This document shows positions 11,140-23,025 of a stretch of 64,000 bases of DNA, one piece after another. The first letter of the stretch is position 1. Each line of letters opens with the position of its first letter. The position numbers were made by a program, and so were the translations under genes. The stretch covers positions 33,125,501-33,189,500 of the forward strand of contig CM044865.1 in the NCBI GenBank assembly GCA_024500155.1, written 5' to 3'. Source of the DNA: Chenopodium formosanum. Taxonomy: Eukaryota; Streptophyta; Magnoliopsida; Caryophyllales; Amaranthaceae. The notes below the pieces were generated by a model, which searched no databases, was not told the origin of the DNA, and saw only the letters and a program-made list of their open reading frames with translations.

Positions 11140-11300
11140 TATTTATGCACAAAATCGATGCAGTTTAACTCCGGAAAGGACTCTGAATCAGCGCACTGCA
11201 GCGCCATACGACAAACTTGTCGCCTGGCGACAGTAGTAGCGCTAGGCAACATCGCAAAACGCGTGGCAACACGTGGTGCTGCAGCATTTGCTCAACATGC
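11140..11300 (-). promoter_or_regulatory. Promoter of antisense gene 2: TATA box and TGTCGCC dyads
   Basis: On the minus strand CATAAATA (11147-11140) is followed by GCCCCCTAA, closely matching the LTR core AAATAGCCTCCTAA. About 40 bp upstream begins a block (11185-11300) containing the perfect dyad TGTCGCC-T-GGCGACA at 11218-11232, plus GCGC, ACGCGT and CACGTG palindromes. The ATG of the DUF7745-like frame is 178 bp downstream of the TATA box. The promoter role is inferred from geometry. Confidence 0.6.
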
Positions 11301-11699
11301 TATACAAACCGCGTTTTTCTGGCTACGATTCGAATTCGTACAATGACTTTACGACTTTATCCTTTCTTCAAATACCCGTACATATTAATCCAATACATTT
11401 TCCTTCTATTTTCCTTTTGGATTTTTTCAGACTTAATTAAATTTAGGCTTGTTTGAAGTCCAATTTATTTTTCATTTTTTCTTTTTTGGGGAGAAAGTCA
11501 GATACCCTCCATTAGTAATAAAACTGACGGAAATTTTTGCGCAAAATTAATCACAATTTTTTCACAATTTTCTGCACATACACATATGCACATAAAAATG
11601 AAAAATAAATGCAAAAATAATACAGTCATAATAGGTGAATGTCCGTATATACAAAATATGTCTAACAAATGAGTCAGTCAAGCAAAGTTCTATGAAACT
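11301..11699. other. AT-rich spacer between the two antisense genes
   Basis: No domain and no repeat were recognised. It lies upstream of antisense gene 2 and downstream of antisense gene 1, so it should hold the 3' end of gene 1's transcript on the minus strand. Confidence 0.5.
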
Positions 11700-13057
11700 C
11701 AAAATAAATAACAACACAGATACAATTACGGCGGTTGAGGACGCAGATTGTAAGGAATGTTCATCATATCAAAGAACTGCGCAAATCGAGGAGTATGCTC
11801 CCCACCAGCTCCGGTTTCTCCAAGAGGAGGGAAACTCAACTCAGGATCCGTCCACCCGAGGTCGCCCTGGTGATGAATCAGCAGAGGCCGAGGCTGCGGA
11901 GGTTGCTGCGACGACGAGCCGACCTCTTACATCCCACCACCTCTTGGAGCTGAAGTCGCCTCTCCCTAGCCTATTGGCCCAACATGTGCACTCTCTGATG
12001 AAGAGCCCGAGCCCTCCACTGCCTCGGTATGGGTAGCATCAGATCGACCACCCGACCACCAAAAGTAGTGCGGCAACGCCTCGAGCTAGACCTAGCCGGC
12101 TCTCTCCGAACCTCAGGTCTCGTCCGAGTACGGGAAGGAATAGGCTGTCCCTACAAGAAGGAATCAAGTCAGAGGCAATGAAAACAGAAATATAACAATG
12201 CAGAAATAAAGAGGAAAAAAAGCTACCTCCCGAATAGTGTCGTCGTGACGACAGGAAGCCACGTTTCTCACCCGCATGAGCTGGCTCCAAAATGCGTCTA
12301 TGCACCTCGCCATCGCCGTAACCACCTCGCGCGAGAAATGTCAAAGAAATAAAATCAGTAACAATACAAGACAGATATGAAAAAATAGCAAGTAAATAAC
12401 GCACCAGAGTCTGGTGGTGAGGAATAGATCGCTCGACAAAGCGTTGATCCTCGGGAGCCGAAGGGATCATCACCTCAATAGGTCCGTATGTCCCCTGATA
12501 GTGGATGGACATACAAGGGGGAACGAACTTAATAGGCTCAGTATGGCAAAAAAAAAAAAAAATGAGCAAACCAAAGTGAATAAAATATTACTTGGGGGCT
12601 ACTTGGCAAAAGATAAAATATAAAAGTCATACCGCCGCCTCCTCCGACAGAAGAGCCAGAGATAACAACGACAGCAACTCCTCCTCGTAGCACCGCCCCG
12701 AGCTAGCATGAGATCGCCAAGGGGTACCAGCAGGCGACCTCTCCGATAAGCTGAGCAGCCTCGCGTCATCGAACATATAACGTGGCGGAGGAGTAGGGAC
12801 GACAAGAATCTTAGAGGAGTGCTGAATAACAACTCTCTCTCCTAGGTACATCGCCGCCTCATACGTCTCTTGGAAGTTGCAACGCTCAACAGTGTACTGC
12901 ACAGCCGGCGTAGGAATAACCAAATCGCCCCATGGCCGGTATAACACGTTAGGCTCCTGCAAAGAATGCCTACAAGATAAAGCTATACCAAAAGCAATAC
13001 AAAGATGTTAATTATGCAAAACAACATACCGAGAGAATCAGCTCTTGAACTCGGGCA
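11700..13057 (-). pseudogene. Element A antisense gene 1: 3' exons (plant mobile domain gene)
   Basis: The clearest stretch is 12962-12627 on the minus strand (YRPWGDLVIPTP, then VERCNFQETYEAAMYLGERVV, then KILVVPTPPPRYMFDD), which looks like the region downstream of a plant mobile domain in transposon-encoded proteins. A second block lies near 12520-12410 (PPCMSIHYQGTYGPIEV). The intervening AT-rich stretches look like introns. The gene is continuous with 32586-33626 once copia element C is removed. The exon limits were not determined, and the C-terminal assignment is inference. Confidence 0.55.
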
Positions 13058-14346
13058 GTAGTTGAAAGGAATGGTGTCCTTCGAACAAGTGTATTATTCT
13101 GATAGCGGGTTCAGAATTATTAGAAAGCTAATATATTCAGCAAGGTCAAGTGATCGGAATGCCTGGGTGGAGGCCGCTTCCGATCAGTAATATTAATGTA
13201 TAATTAATATTACAGCTTAATCTTGACTGATCCCTTCGGGTCACACCCTAGCAAATATACGAACCGACTCGACGAATTAATTCGGAAGAAATTAATTTGT
13301 CGCCCGAGTAATAAATATTTAGACGTCGAAAATTCGAGCTTAGAGCGTCGAAACCGAGCGTCGGAAGTCGAGTCAAAATAATAAAAGATGAGACACGAAA
13401 ATAATAAATCAACAAGACCAAAATACTCCTAGCATCGGAATGCCCTGAGCAAACCGAGTTCTAGGGGCATTTGGTATAGCATGGTGGCTAGCATGAGCAC
13501 CAAGCCGAGCCTAGGTTGGCTGGTGCGTGTTAGCGAACCAATGCTAGCATCGCATGCTAGCAGCGCTGGCTAACGCGCTCAAGGAGCATCGGCACTCAGC
13601 AGCAGCCCTTATCCTTGATGCGCGGCTTGTAGGCCGAGTGCACGAGCAGCCCGCACAAGCCGTGCTGGGCTTGCTGGCTAACAGCGCCAAGCAGCTCGCA
13701 CGCTTGTGCTGGGCCTGCTGGCAGCCGCACATGGCAGCCCACCTTGGGTGCCTTGGTGCCCAAGTGTGGTGCCATGTGGCGCATTGTAAGGGGAGGCTTG
13801 AGGAGTGAGGTGGCCGGTTTTTGGAGAGGGAGTGGGATGCAAGTTTGGTCCCCCCCTCCTCCAAATGGTCCTCACCTAACCTCTCTCATGAACTTGCCAC
13901 TTGTTGATTTATTACTAGTTTGATTATTTATTTTATTTTAGCTTTAAAATAAAATGGAAAATTCAAATTCTCCCACATTGATGGGAGATCCTTTTCACTC
14001 TCTTGTTTTACTATAAAACCCAAGTTGGGGTATTGGGAAAATCACTTGAGTGAGAGTTGAACTCATTTAATCACTCGGGTTTTTGTCGGACCTTAATAAC
14101 TCTAAGGTAGCGGACCTAAAAAGTCGGTGTTTGTCCTTTGTGGGTGGATACCGTTGGAGGCTCGGTATTTTCGGAGCTAAAGCTTTCAAGTAAGAGCCCA
14201 TTAGGTCGGGCGAAGCACACGTCAAAGGTAAATTCCGATTTTATCCTTTTATGTTTATTTGTTATGCTTTATGGTTTTTTTAATTGCGAGTGGTTGTTTT
14301 GGTCGGGGTCGTTTCCGCGGTAAGCTGGACTTACTAAACCCCAACA
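13058..14346 (+). mobile_element. Copia element C: 5' LTR (13063-14346), TSD GTAGT
   Basis: The LTR begins TGAAAGGAATGG at 13063 and ends ...ACCCCAACA at 14346 (1284 bp), directly before a PBS. The 5-bp TSD GTAGT is at 13058-13062, with its partner at 32581-32585 after the 3' LTR. The 3' LTR (31268-32580) is clearly the same sequence with scattered differences. The insertion disrupts antisense gene 1 of element A. A TATA box (TATAAAA) is at 14012-14018. Confidence 0.95.
13479..14018 (+). promoter_or_regulatory. Element C LTR promoter: palindrome-rich GC block and TATA box
   Basis: The GC-rich block 13479-13780 includes the perfect palindrome ATGCTAGCAT (13541-13550), then GCATGC and GCTAGC, and the word AGCAGCCCGCA (13645-13655). 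The TATA box is about 230 bp downstream at 14012-14018. The 3' LTR has the same block at 31680-31985, with the palindrome at 31746-31755 and TATA at 32215-32222. Confidence 0.6.
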
Positions 14347-14363
14347 GCGGTATCGGAGCCATG
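14347..14363 (+). promoter_or_regulatory. Element C primer-binding site (initiator tRNA-Met type)
   Basis: GCGGTATCGGAGCCATG directly follows the LTR end. It resembles the usual plant copia site TGGTATCAGAGC, complementary to the 3' end of initiator tRNA-Met, with a few changes. Confidence 0.85.
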
Positions 14364-16533
14364 CTCGTTTATTTTTAAAATCATAATATTTTTCAAGGTG
14401 ATTTTTTTGGCTTAATTTTTCTGGTTTAAGTTGCTAATTAGATTAGTAGCTCGTATTATCTATTTTAACCTCGTATTTAAGCTACCTTCAGCCCTGAACC
14501 CAGATTTCGACCCAAAAATAGTGAATTTTGGGTGGAAAATGTGTTCTTGAAATGGTTTTATTCTTCTAGGGAGCGATTTTTAGCCAACAAACGACCAGAA
14601 ATGCTATTTTCGAGGGTTTTTTTCGTTTTTACGAAAATTTTTTAAGTCTTTCTAACCTTGAAAATTAATTGCATATTTATGGTGGTTATGTAATTGGTTC
14701 AATACATATTTTATATGCAATTTTAAACCTCTTTAGGCATGGTTACTTTTATAGTAATTTGTGCTTGAATGCTTAGTTTTATTTTTCACATAATTGCAAA
14801 CTAATTGCATTAAGTGTGAAATTTTTGTTCTCTGAGGCTTCCAAGTATTAAAGATTCAATCTTTAATTATTTTAATTGATTGAAACTTTATATTACTAAA
14901 TTCCATGAATTTTTGTTAATTTTTATTGATTTAATCATTTTTTTGTTGATTGGAATCATAAAGTTTGAAACTTTGTGATAGAAAGATTGTTTATCTTCAT
15001 ATTGGAAGATATAATTTTTCAAGGATTCAAAAGTATTAAAGTTGGAGTCTTTATTGAATTATGTTCATTTTTTCAACTTTCTCTTATTTTGTCAAAAACT
15101 CAAAGTTAATTTAAATTAATTAAATTAATAGTTAGTATTTGCCCTATTATTATTTTTGTTGCACCAAGTGAAACCAATTTAATTAAAGAATGGTTCTTGG
15201 GAATTATTTTGGTTGCATGCACTTTAAAAATTTTATTTGAGTTAGACTTGTTTAAATTTTAATTTTGCTCATTAAATTAGTTCTAAAATTAATTTAGAAT
15301 TAATTTCGAAAGTCATGCAAAATTTTGGGGATCAAATCCCGAGGCTAATGGCACGCAAAACAAGGCATGAATGCCCTTGGCTAGCCGGGCTGCATAGCAG
15401 CCCGCATGTGGCTGCCAAGGGGCTGCCATGCCCTGTGCATGCAGCCATTGCGTGGCTGGTGCGCACGGCCACAAGCAGCAGTAGCACAAGCGACGCAGCA
15501 CAGTATTATGCTGCCATGTGCGTGCGTGCGTGTGTGCTGTGTTGCGTGCACTTGGGGCTGCTGTGGCGCGGTGATGTGGGGCAAGAGCACATGGTGCATC
15601 GTTTGGACTTGGTGCATGCGTTGTGTAATTAGGGGTATGCGTAGACGTTGCTTGCGAAGCAATGTAGTGCAATGAATTCGTTCAACATGGCCATCAAGGG
15701 CCACATTTATTATGTGTGAAAGTTCGCTGATGTGGGCGGTGTAACGCTTACCGACATCGGGCCCACTCCCACGTTCATTGAGCATCTAACGGTTGTGCGA
15801 AATGTGAGCACTCCATGTCTTAGTGCTAGGCACTTAGACATTTTGGACTACATATTTTTTCTTAATAATTATCGTTTTAATTATTTTATTAATCTAATTT
15901 GTTTTGATTATTTTAATAAATTTTGGAGGCTAGGCCTCAGTTTTGAGCGGCATTGGCAAAATATATTTTGACAAATTTTGGGAATTACCAGCTTAATTAA
16001 TTGGATTAATTAAGTTGGATGCGGAATTTAGTGGGAGATTCAAATGTTAAATTGCGCTTATTTACATAACCGGTTAAAAAACTTTGACTAGTTTTAATTA
16101 GGCGTGTTAATTGGATTAACCACCTAGATTAGTTACTAGTTCACGCGTGTTTTTGCATTGTTACTTGTTTATCGTTGTAAAATGCATGGGCCATTCACAA
16201 ATAGTGAATGAATGAATGGAATGTATATTTTCTCACAAGTTTTATGAAATGACAACTAGTGGGGCCCGATTAGGATAGAAAATACAGATTGCGATCTATG
16301 ATGTATTTTTGTAAATCTAAATAAGGTCTGCGTACCATTGAGTATTTTTGTACCTTAATATTTAGATTAGTCCTAATTGTAGATACTAGTAGTTGCATTT
16401 AATTATGGTTAAGTCTTGAAGATGGAGTTTCTTGGAAGACGTAGCCATGAAGTTGCAAATGAAGACCTTTTGAAGATTTGAAGATCTCAAGGGGTCATGC
16501 TAGTTGCCAAATGCATCTATATTTATGTTTTTC

Positions 16534-16569
<36 letters not shown>

Positions 16570-17149
16570 TATGTATATGAATTATATGTTAGATGCATGT
16601 TTAGGATTTCGAATGTTGTGATGATTAATTAAGTTCACTTAAATCAACCAACATAGAAACCCTAGGTCCCTAAATATTGAGTAAAAACTTGCCATTCCAA
16701 AACAACACTTACCGGCCGAACGAGGGTAGTGGTGGGCTACCCCAAAGCGTGGCATCACTACCTCTCCTAGGAAGTAAGGCATACCGGGTATGCAAGTTGG
16801 TTTTGGTTGTACTCAACGATATAAGTGATGGAGTCCTAACATGTCGTGGCAAAGTGAATAAATTGTTGAGAGAGCATTAGATGTGACGATTTATTCAACC
16901 AAGAGTGGCTTGGAGCCATTAGAAAACCGTTGCTTACCTTAGGAGATTGAGTGTTAAGACAAGCCAAAGCATGCTTAACCACCCTTTGTTTCTTCGGATC
17001 TTGGAATCGACTTATTCTCACCAAATTGGGGACAACTTTAAATGTGTGAATAAGACGTTTTAAATAAGTTTGATTAAAATGCATGAATTCAATCTTATTT
17101 AAATTTCATGAATGGTTTTTTGTTTCAAAATTCTTTCAAATGTAGAATC
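14364..17149 (+). other. Element C: unusually long 5' leader with GC-rich block
   Basis: There are about 2.8 kb between the PBS and the gag ATG with no coding domain. Most is AT-rich. A sharp GC-rich block lies at 15345-15615; it includes the hairpin GGGCTGC-ATA-GCAGCCC (15387-15403) and the 11-mer AGCAGCCCGCA (15396-15406) that is also in the LTR block. An (AT)15 run lies at 16537-16566. Open frames in the GC-rich block are on several frames of both strands at once and are a composition artefact. Confidence 0.6.
16537..16566 (+). repeat. (AT)15 microsatellite
   Basis: Thirty bases of uninterrupted AT dinucleotide in the element C leader. Confidence 0.97.
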
Positions 17150-17990
17150 ATGTCTTCAACTACCGACAACAATCTTATGTTCCCAGAACTTCCCGAGAAG
17201 TTATCATTTAGCTTGAACTTAGTAAACTTTAAGGAATGGGAAGAGGAACTCCGTTTGACCCTCAGCAATTGCTACCTAGAGCATATCTTGGATACTCCCA
17301 TCCCGAGTTTCTACTCAAAAGGGATTATGAGCGATATGGCTCATAAGGAGTGGAATTATGATTGCAAGAGAATCTCTCGGCTCATGGCAAACTCCATTCC
17401 GGAACAGTGGAAGAAGAAGTTCTCCAACTACCTTCCGGATCAAGGCTCTAGAAGATATGGTCAATTTGAGGGTAACAAAGAGTGACAAGGGCAACTATGA
17501 TGGACTCGTGGAAGAAGTGACTAGGTCATTATCTAACATGAGGATCAAGCCACCGCAAGATCGATGTCTTAGCAAAGAAAGTCAAGAAGTATGGGCTAGG
17601 GTCTATAGTGCAAGACTTAGACCCGGAATGCCACTTCAAGCCCATGTGCAAAAGATGAAAAGGTTATTTAACCATCTGGAACTGATTGGTAAACCGGTGG
17701 AGGATGAGCAAGCGGCTCATATGCTTCTAAGCTCACTCCACTCGGGGTATGTTGCAATTAAGATGCGACTTACCAACAATCGGAACAAACTGTCCTACAA
17801 GGAAGTTGTCCAAGAGCTCCAGAAAACCTATTCTTGCAAGGCGTCTACAATTGCTCTTAGGCTCAAGAAAAAGAGTTCAAAAACAAGGCAAAGATGCGCT
17901 GCTTCTATTGTAGTAAGCAAGGCCACTACAAAAGAGAATGTAGCGAGTATCCGGAAGATGAGGCAAGAGGAAAGATAGCCTCAATCTCAG
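17150..17990 (+). pseudogene. gag: Element C: copia gag with CCHC zinc knuckle
   Basis: The start ATG at 17150 opens a frame with the FKEWEEELRLTLSN-type copia gag beginning. A frameshift near 17440 moves to the frame holding the conserved LRPGMPLQAHVQKMKRLFNHL and HMLLSSLHSGY segments. The nucleic-acid-binding knuckle C-F-Y-C-x4-H-x4-C follows near 17890-17935, in a third frame, and the frame then ends near 17990. Gag packages the element RNA in virus-like particles; two frameshifts make this copy a pseudogene. The usual continuation into protease is missing or badly decayed. Confidence 0.85.
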
Positions 17991-18521
17991 GTATCATCCA
18001 CACACTTTAAAATAAGCAATTTATAAGGTATTAGATACCGGAAAATTGACTCATTTTATGCTCTTATTTCAGGAACGAAATGAGCGATGTTTTTCAAGTG
18101 GACATGAGCACACAAGTGGAAGATGAAGAAAATCTATCCAAAGAAAGCTTGTGATCTCATGTATTTTGTCTAAAACTTGTTAAGTTTTATCTACCATACT
18201 TTGATCTTGCGACGTTGGACGTCATTTTAAACCTTGATTACAAGACCTTTGGTTTAAATGTCATGTTTATATTTATAGAAATTACACCTTTTGTGTGTTT
18301 AGACAAAATTGTTTATGATAATACCAAAAGAGCTAGGACCATGGAGTCAAACCAAACTTGTGGCATTGTCGTCTTGGCAACATTAACATCAAACGCATCA
18401 AGAGACTTCTACAAGAAGGTGTTCTTGATTCTTTTGATTTAGAATCGTTTGAGAATTGTGAGTGATGCTTATTAGGCAAGATGATTAAGCAGCCATGCTC
18501 CAAGCTAGGAGAAAGGGAAGG
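17991..18521 (+). pseudogene. pol: Element C: gag-pre-integrase remnant
   Basis: Near 18357-18521 the sequence WHCRLGNINIKRIKRL, then LQEGVL, then C-x-x-CLLGKM-like residues can be read, matching the gag_pre-integrase domain of copia polyproteins. A TGA interrupts it near 18464. Between gag and this segment I see no readable protease, so protease is probably deleted or decayed. Element B is inserted right after it. Joining 18521 to 27951 keeps the frame into LLGLIQT at the start of the integrase core. Confidence 0.75.
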
Positions 18522-20600
18522 TGTAGGGAATATTTCAAGCATTACCCCTAGCTTGAACCCCACTGTGATCATATACTAAAGCATGGTGGCGTCCAAAGGA
18601 AAGGAAGATAGAGCAAAAGAGTCGCCAACAAGTTTTAGGAACTTGTAAACCGTTCACGAGGTGAAGGTTATACCCCTTAACGATCCAGGAAATTGTCAAT
18701 TCCAATAGGTCTAGAACCATGATTGGTAGTTCGGGGATGAAGGTACAAATCCAACCTAAAAGAGATTGAACCTGCCCTAATAATAGGCCTCTACTTTATT
18801 CTGATTGTTTTCATGTGCGCTTTCTGACTAACATGCAATCAAAAGGATTAACCCTAAACCTATTTAATCTATGTTGGTTGAATATTAATGCACAAATAAA
18901 TCTATTATTGGCGATCACTTGAATTATAATCAAATTAACCCTAAACAAGATTATTAATTATCTTATATAAGCGCGATTACAAGTACAAATTCCCTTTAAA
19001 CATGCATAAAAGGTGTGATCAAGCAATAACAATAAATATATATAATCAAGCAACATAATAATAATCATCAATTATAAAAATAATAATTATGACCATAATC
19101 ATGTTCATGTTAAAGCATAATAATAACAAGATCGTAGGCATGATACTAACAAGATTAATAACAAACCCTAGCATGTCACTAAACATTAAAAATCAAAGCT
19201 TTAACCCTAACATGATACTAACATGAATATTAGGAAAGAAAAATAGGAAGCATCACAGGAATCACAATTGTCATATTTGATATTAGAAATTATAGTTGTT
19301 ACCCTAAACATGATACTAGGAAGATCAAAACACCCTAACATGACACTAGGAATCATAATAACAATCTAGACATGATTTCTATATCATAATATCAATAAAT
19401 CAATTAAAACACGTACTTGGATGCCTCGTATCTCTTTCTAATAACAAAATATACGCGTTATTTACTTCAAGGGAAATAATAAAATAATTAAATTAAATAA
19501 TAATTGAAATAGAGATTTGAGACCAAACCCTCAGAAATTAAAACCTTTCATGTCTAGGGCGAAGGCAACTTGATGAATTGTGTTTGTAAAAGGGTTGGTT
19601 TAGAAAGAGAGAGAGAATCAAGAAATACTTGATGAGAGTTGGTTGTTGAAAAAAGGGATATATGACCTCTATTTATAGAGAAAAAAGGGGGTCGAAGAAT
19701 AAGAAAAGAATCCGAATTCGAATCGAAATAAAACTCGATGGACAACAGTTTTTGTGGATTTTGTTTTTATCATATCTTTTGATCAAGAAATCTAAATAAG
19801 GCACATAATATGTCGTTGGAAAGATCTTGAAGTCTAATTTTTAACCCAATTAAAAACAGATTAAAATATTTTTTATATAAAAAGATATAGCCGAAATAGA
19901 AGGACGGTGTCAGTTTTGGATAGAGTTTCATGTCTCATTCATATCTTTTTCGTTATAGCTCGGATTTAATATTATAATATATCATTGGAAAGATAATTTC
20001 AAGATCTATCCAACCATATAAAATTTGGATAAATATTATGAGGAACGAAAATAAAATCTGACTGTTTTTGAACATCTTTAAATTCGAATAGAATTAGGAT
20101 TTAAGAAAAGGAAAGTATTAAAAAAGGAAAGTTTTTATTTAACTCAAATTCTTTAATCTTATCTTTTCAAAAAAGATAATTAAGATCTTTTAGAAACTTA
20201 TAGAAGCTTCTAATTAATCCTAATTATTTTAGGAATAGGATTAAACCTTTGGACCCTCCACATGATCATTGGGTCGTAGGTAAAATCCGGTTTGGGCCCA
20301 GTTTAGTATTTTGGCCATAACTTCCTCATTATTCATCAGAATTGGGATTATAATATATCGTTGGAAAGGTCTTTTCAATCCCCATACAACTACACTATTA
20401 TTGGACCCATACTAGTGACCAAACAAACTGGATTGGCTATTTTCTTAAAATAGGTTTTCAAAAACAATGAGAAGAGAAAAGAAATTAAAACTATCCGCAA
20501 CACTAGATTTTCCACACCTTCACTTCATTCGATTATGATTCGATGTGAAAGGTACTCATCACCGGGTTTGGTTTTGGGGATAAACAAATGGGTGTCTACA
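18522..20600 (-). mobile_element. Element B: 3' LTR
   Basis: Plus-strand ends are TGTAGGGAAT (18522) and GGTGTCTACA (20600), that is TGTAGACACC...ATTCCCTACA on the minus strand, the same termini as A's LTR. A PPT adjoins at 20601-20614. A minus-strand TATAAATA sits near 19675, and unlike the other LTR families no GC-rich dyad block lies upstream of it. Compared with the 5' LTR it lacks roughly 35 bp near 19572. The two LTRs are otherwise very alike, suggesting a recent insertion relative to element A. Confidence 0.92.
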
Positions 20601-20614
20601 GAAGCCCCCACTTT
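20601..20614 (-). promoter_or_regulatory. Element B polypurine tract
   Basis: The minus strand reads AAAGTGGGGGCTTC directly before the 3' LTR. The same sequence precedes A's 3' LTR at 35242-35255. It primes plus-strand DNA synthesis. Confidence 0.9.
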
Positions 20615-20958
20615 GACTGAGTTTGGAGAAACGTAAGTTTCGAAAACGAAAGTCAAAGTATCGACAGGGACGGAGAATAATTCAGAACATTCTGTGATTC
20701 TAAATCATTCTTGTAACGCCGATACCTGCAAACTAGCGTTAGTTAAAACAGATAAAAGAGTTCATAAACGCGTATCTTGCACCGTTGAGCACACGTCTCT
20801 AAAGTAACCGATTTGCTGCTATTTGATGTTGTGACAATTTTCCATAATCTAACGGAACGCCATCTTGCTGTTTTGATGTTCACTCGTCTCCGAACAATAG
20901 AGCTTTTTTGGATATGTTCACGCGTCTCTAAACAAAGAGCTTCATTTTCTTGAATCAT

Positions 20959-21352
20959 AGTGACAACCTTCCCAATCATAGCAAATGTCGCCGAAGACCA
21001 CCTCATCACGAACCGTCCTTCTCAAATCTCGGTGACAACCTCCACAATCTTAGCGAATGCCGTCGAAGACCTCCCATCTCGTGCTATCTTCTCAAATCTC
21101 GGTGTCAACCTCCACAATCTTAGCGAATGTCGTCGAAGACCGCCCATCTCGTGCTATCTTCTCAAATCTCGGTGACAACCTCAACAATCTTAGTGAATGT
21201 CGTCGAAGACCGCCCATCTCTTGCTATCTTCTCAAATCTTGGTGACAACTTCCACAATCTTAGCGAATGCCGTCAAAGATTGCCTATCTCGTGCTATCTT
21301 CTCAAATGTTGGGTGACAACTTCCACAATCTTAGCGAACGCTGTCGAAAATA
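20959..21352 (-). repeat. Element B 3' region: about 5.6 copies of a 70-bp tandem repeat
   Basis: The word GGTGACAACC or a close variant recurs at 20960, 21031, 21101, 21171, 21241 and 21312, a period of 70-71 bp. The inner copies are nearly identical and the outer ones diverged. A matching position in element A (34741-35045) holds a different repeat of about the same period. Tandem repeats in the 3' untranslated region of plant gypsy elements are a known source of satellite DNA. Confidence 0.9.
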
Positions 21353-21483
21353 ACTTTACTTGAAGTCATCCTCAGTTGTTGCGATAATATTTCGAAGAAA
21401 ATCACCGAAGACCAACGCTTGTCGATCTTTAAAGATCGCTTGAACTTTGCTTTAGCTAGTGCATCGACGATTCTGCTGCTTGT

Positions 21484-21560
21484 AAACCAGTATGTCGGTG
21501 CTGTGAACCATTGCGTCGGTGCTTCTGAACCAGTATGTCGGTGCCTTTGTGATGAGACAA
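21484..21560 (-). repeat. Element B: short tandem repeats with the core GTCGGTGC
   Basis: Three units of the form CCAGTATGTCGGTGC (near 21487, 21508 and 21530) are spaced about 20-30 bp. On the minus strand they equal the GCACCGACATA units of element A at 34555-34690. Confidence 0.75.
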
Positions 21561-21660
21561 TGTTAGGCGCTTTAAGCTAAGTGAGACGATCTTTCGTCAG
21601 GTCGATCACTTATTTGCGATTGTAATCAAGTCGACTACTCAATCATGTCAAATTGCTTAT

Positions 21661-21860
21661 AGGGGCTAACTGGCGTACCAAGGAACCCAAAATTTCTGTT
21701 CTGAGAGGCTTCGAGCCCTGTCGCTGCTGAAATATCTCTAGCACCGCAATTTTGCTCCGTCGCTAGACGCTGGGATCTAGCGCCAGGCGCTGAAATCTAT
21801 TGTCACACGCCAGATGTTGTTGTCTGGCGCTGGAGTCGGGTCTTCCCTATTGTGCTCTTG
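21661..21860 (+). promoter_or_regulatory. Element B: relict promoter block of a lost antisense gene
   Basis: The left flank (aactggcgtaccaaggaaccc near 21669, then gagaggcttcgagc near 21705) matches the reverse complement of element A at 34370-34440, next to the promoter of A's mobile-domain gene. Between flanks lies a GC-rich block with AGCGCC-A-GGCGCT (21779-21791) and half-sites TGTCGCT and GTCGCTAG. The sequence corresponding to A's TATA box is altered, and no antisense coding frame follows, so the gene was lost while the block stayed. Confidence 0.55.
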
Positions 21861-22114
21861 CTGCCGCATTTGCTCAGTTTCGCTCCAAACTTTGAACTTG
21901 GTTGTTTCCTTTCAACCAATCCGCTCAAGTCTTTTGTAAATTAAAGCTCTTCATCTCTAATTTACCGATCAATGTAACTCCTCTTATCTTGGAGGAATCT
22001 CCTGTGTCATATTCGCGGTTTTTTTCAAAAAAAAAAATCCGGGAATGTCCCCGCTTGCTAGGATGAACCTACATTTATATCTTTGACTATAGGACTTTGC
22101 TCATCTTTATTTAG

Positions 22115-22310
22115 GGTTGACCTATGGTTTAGTGTTGCTTGACTCATTGACTTGACATGACTCATGGTATAAACTTGACTCACTGTGATTGACTCGAGGT
22201 TGACTCGACTCAAAGTGTTTGACACATGTGTTAGACTCAAATCAAGGTGATATGACACGACATGACTCAATGAGAACATGACTCGTGTGTGCATTGCAAT
22301 GTGATCGTGC
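22115..22310. repeat. Cluster of TGACTC-type heptamers in element B
   Basis: Around a dozen copies of GACTC or TGACTCA occur within 200 bp (for example ATGACTCATGG near 22158, then TTGACTCGA repeats and ATGACTCAATG near 22263). TGACTCA is the GCN4-like bZIP site. The arrangement is irregular rather than a strict tandem repeat. Confidence 0.65.
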
Positions 22311-23025
22311 GACTCGAAAATGCAAAAAGCAAAAAGTTTCCATCATATTTGTGGAGGGTACCGACTTTCTCCCAGAAAAGAAAGACGCGAAAAAAGAATC
22401 GAAGTTTTCGAATGCATGTTGAATGAGCTTAGTCAAATGTTGTTTGATACTATCTTTCAAGGTGCAAGGATTAATCCATCCTAGGATATCTACAAGGTTG
22501 ACTCAATGATGAAAGTATTTTGGTAACTTAGGCACGGAGGCTAAGCACTTCATATTTCGTGATGTAATGACAATTATGATTGATGAGTGATGTTGATATG
22601 ACAAGGCATGCTTCAACGTTGTGTTAAGATTCCATGACAAAGAGTTCCTAAGGGTTGAAGAAGAAAGTTCTATCGTTAGACGAGGCTCAAAGTGGTTTAT
22701 CAAAAAAAGAATTGTATATTTGAAGGGTGAAAGATAATATGATGTGGCTACAAGGGGTGCCTCAAATCATTGGTATACCTTGTTCTTAATTTGACATGAA
22801 TTTTTTTTTTGATGCAATGTAATGAAATGATCATATGTAAGAAAATAAATGCTCATTTTATTAAAAGGAAAAAAAGATAGAATCTACAAAATTAATCTAA
22901 GGGGAATAAAAAGGTGCCTATGCTAGACTTATTGGGGAAAGGGTAAATAAAAAAGAAACAGAAAAAGAGGTCACAAAATCTTGTCATTGAAACTCGCCTC
23001 TTATCTTGTGTTGTTTGCTTTATCA
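22311..23025. other. Element B interior without coding sequence
   Basis: No domain is readable on either strand. This is where pol would start on the minus strand after gag, and it is absent. An A/T homopolymer lies near 22801-22812. Confidence 0.6.

Noticed and set aside
12039..12569. A single 176-residue minus-strand protein
   Set aside because: Only its first part resembles the mobile-domain gene; the middle is intron-like AT-rich sequence, so it is treated as part of the decayed spliced gene.
13544..13875. Open frames in the copia 5' LTR, repeated at 31634-32128
   Set aside because: They fall in the GC-rich dyad block of the LTR and recur in the other LTR only because LTRs are copies.
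15313..15785. Overlapping open frames on both strands in the copia leader
   Set aside because: GC-rich DNA opens several frames at once. No domain, and the region lies in an element leader.
20959..21352. CRISPR-like regular repeats
   Set aside because: The 70-bp units are contiguous with no unique spacers, lie in a plant retrotransposon 3' region, and there are no cas genes.
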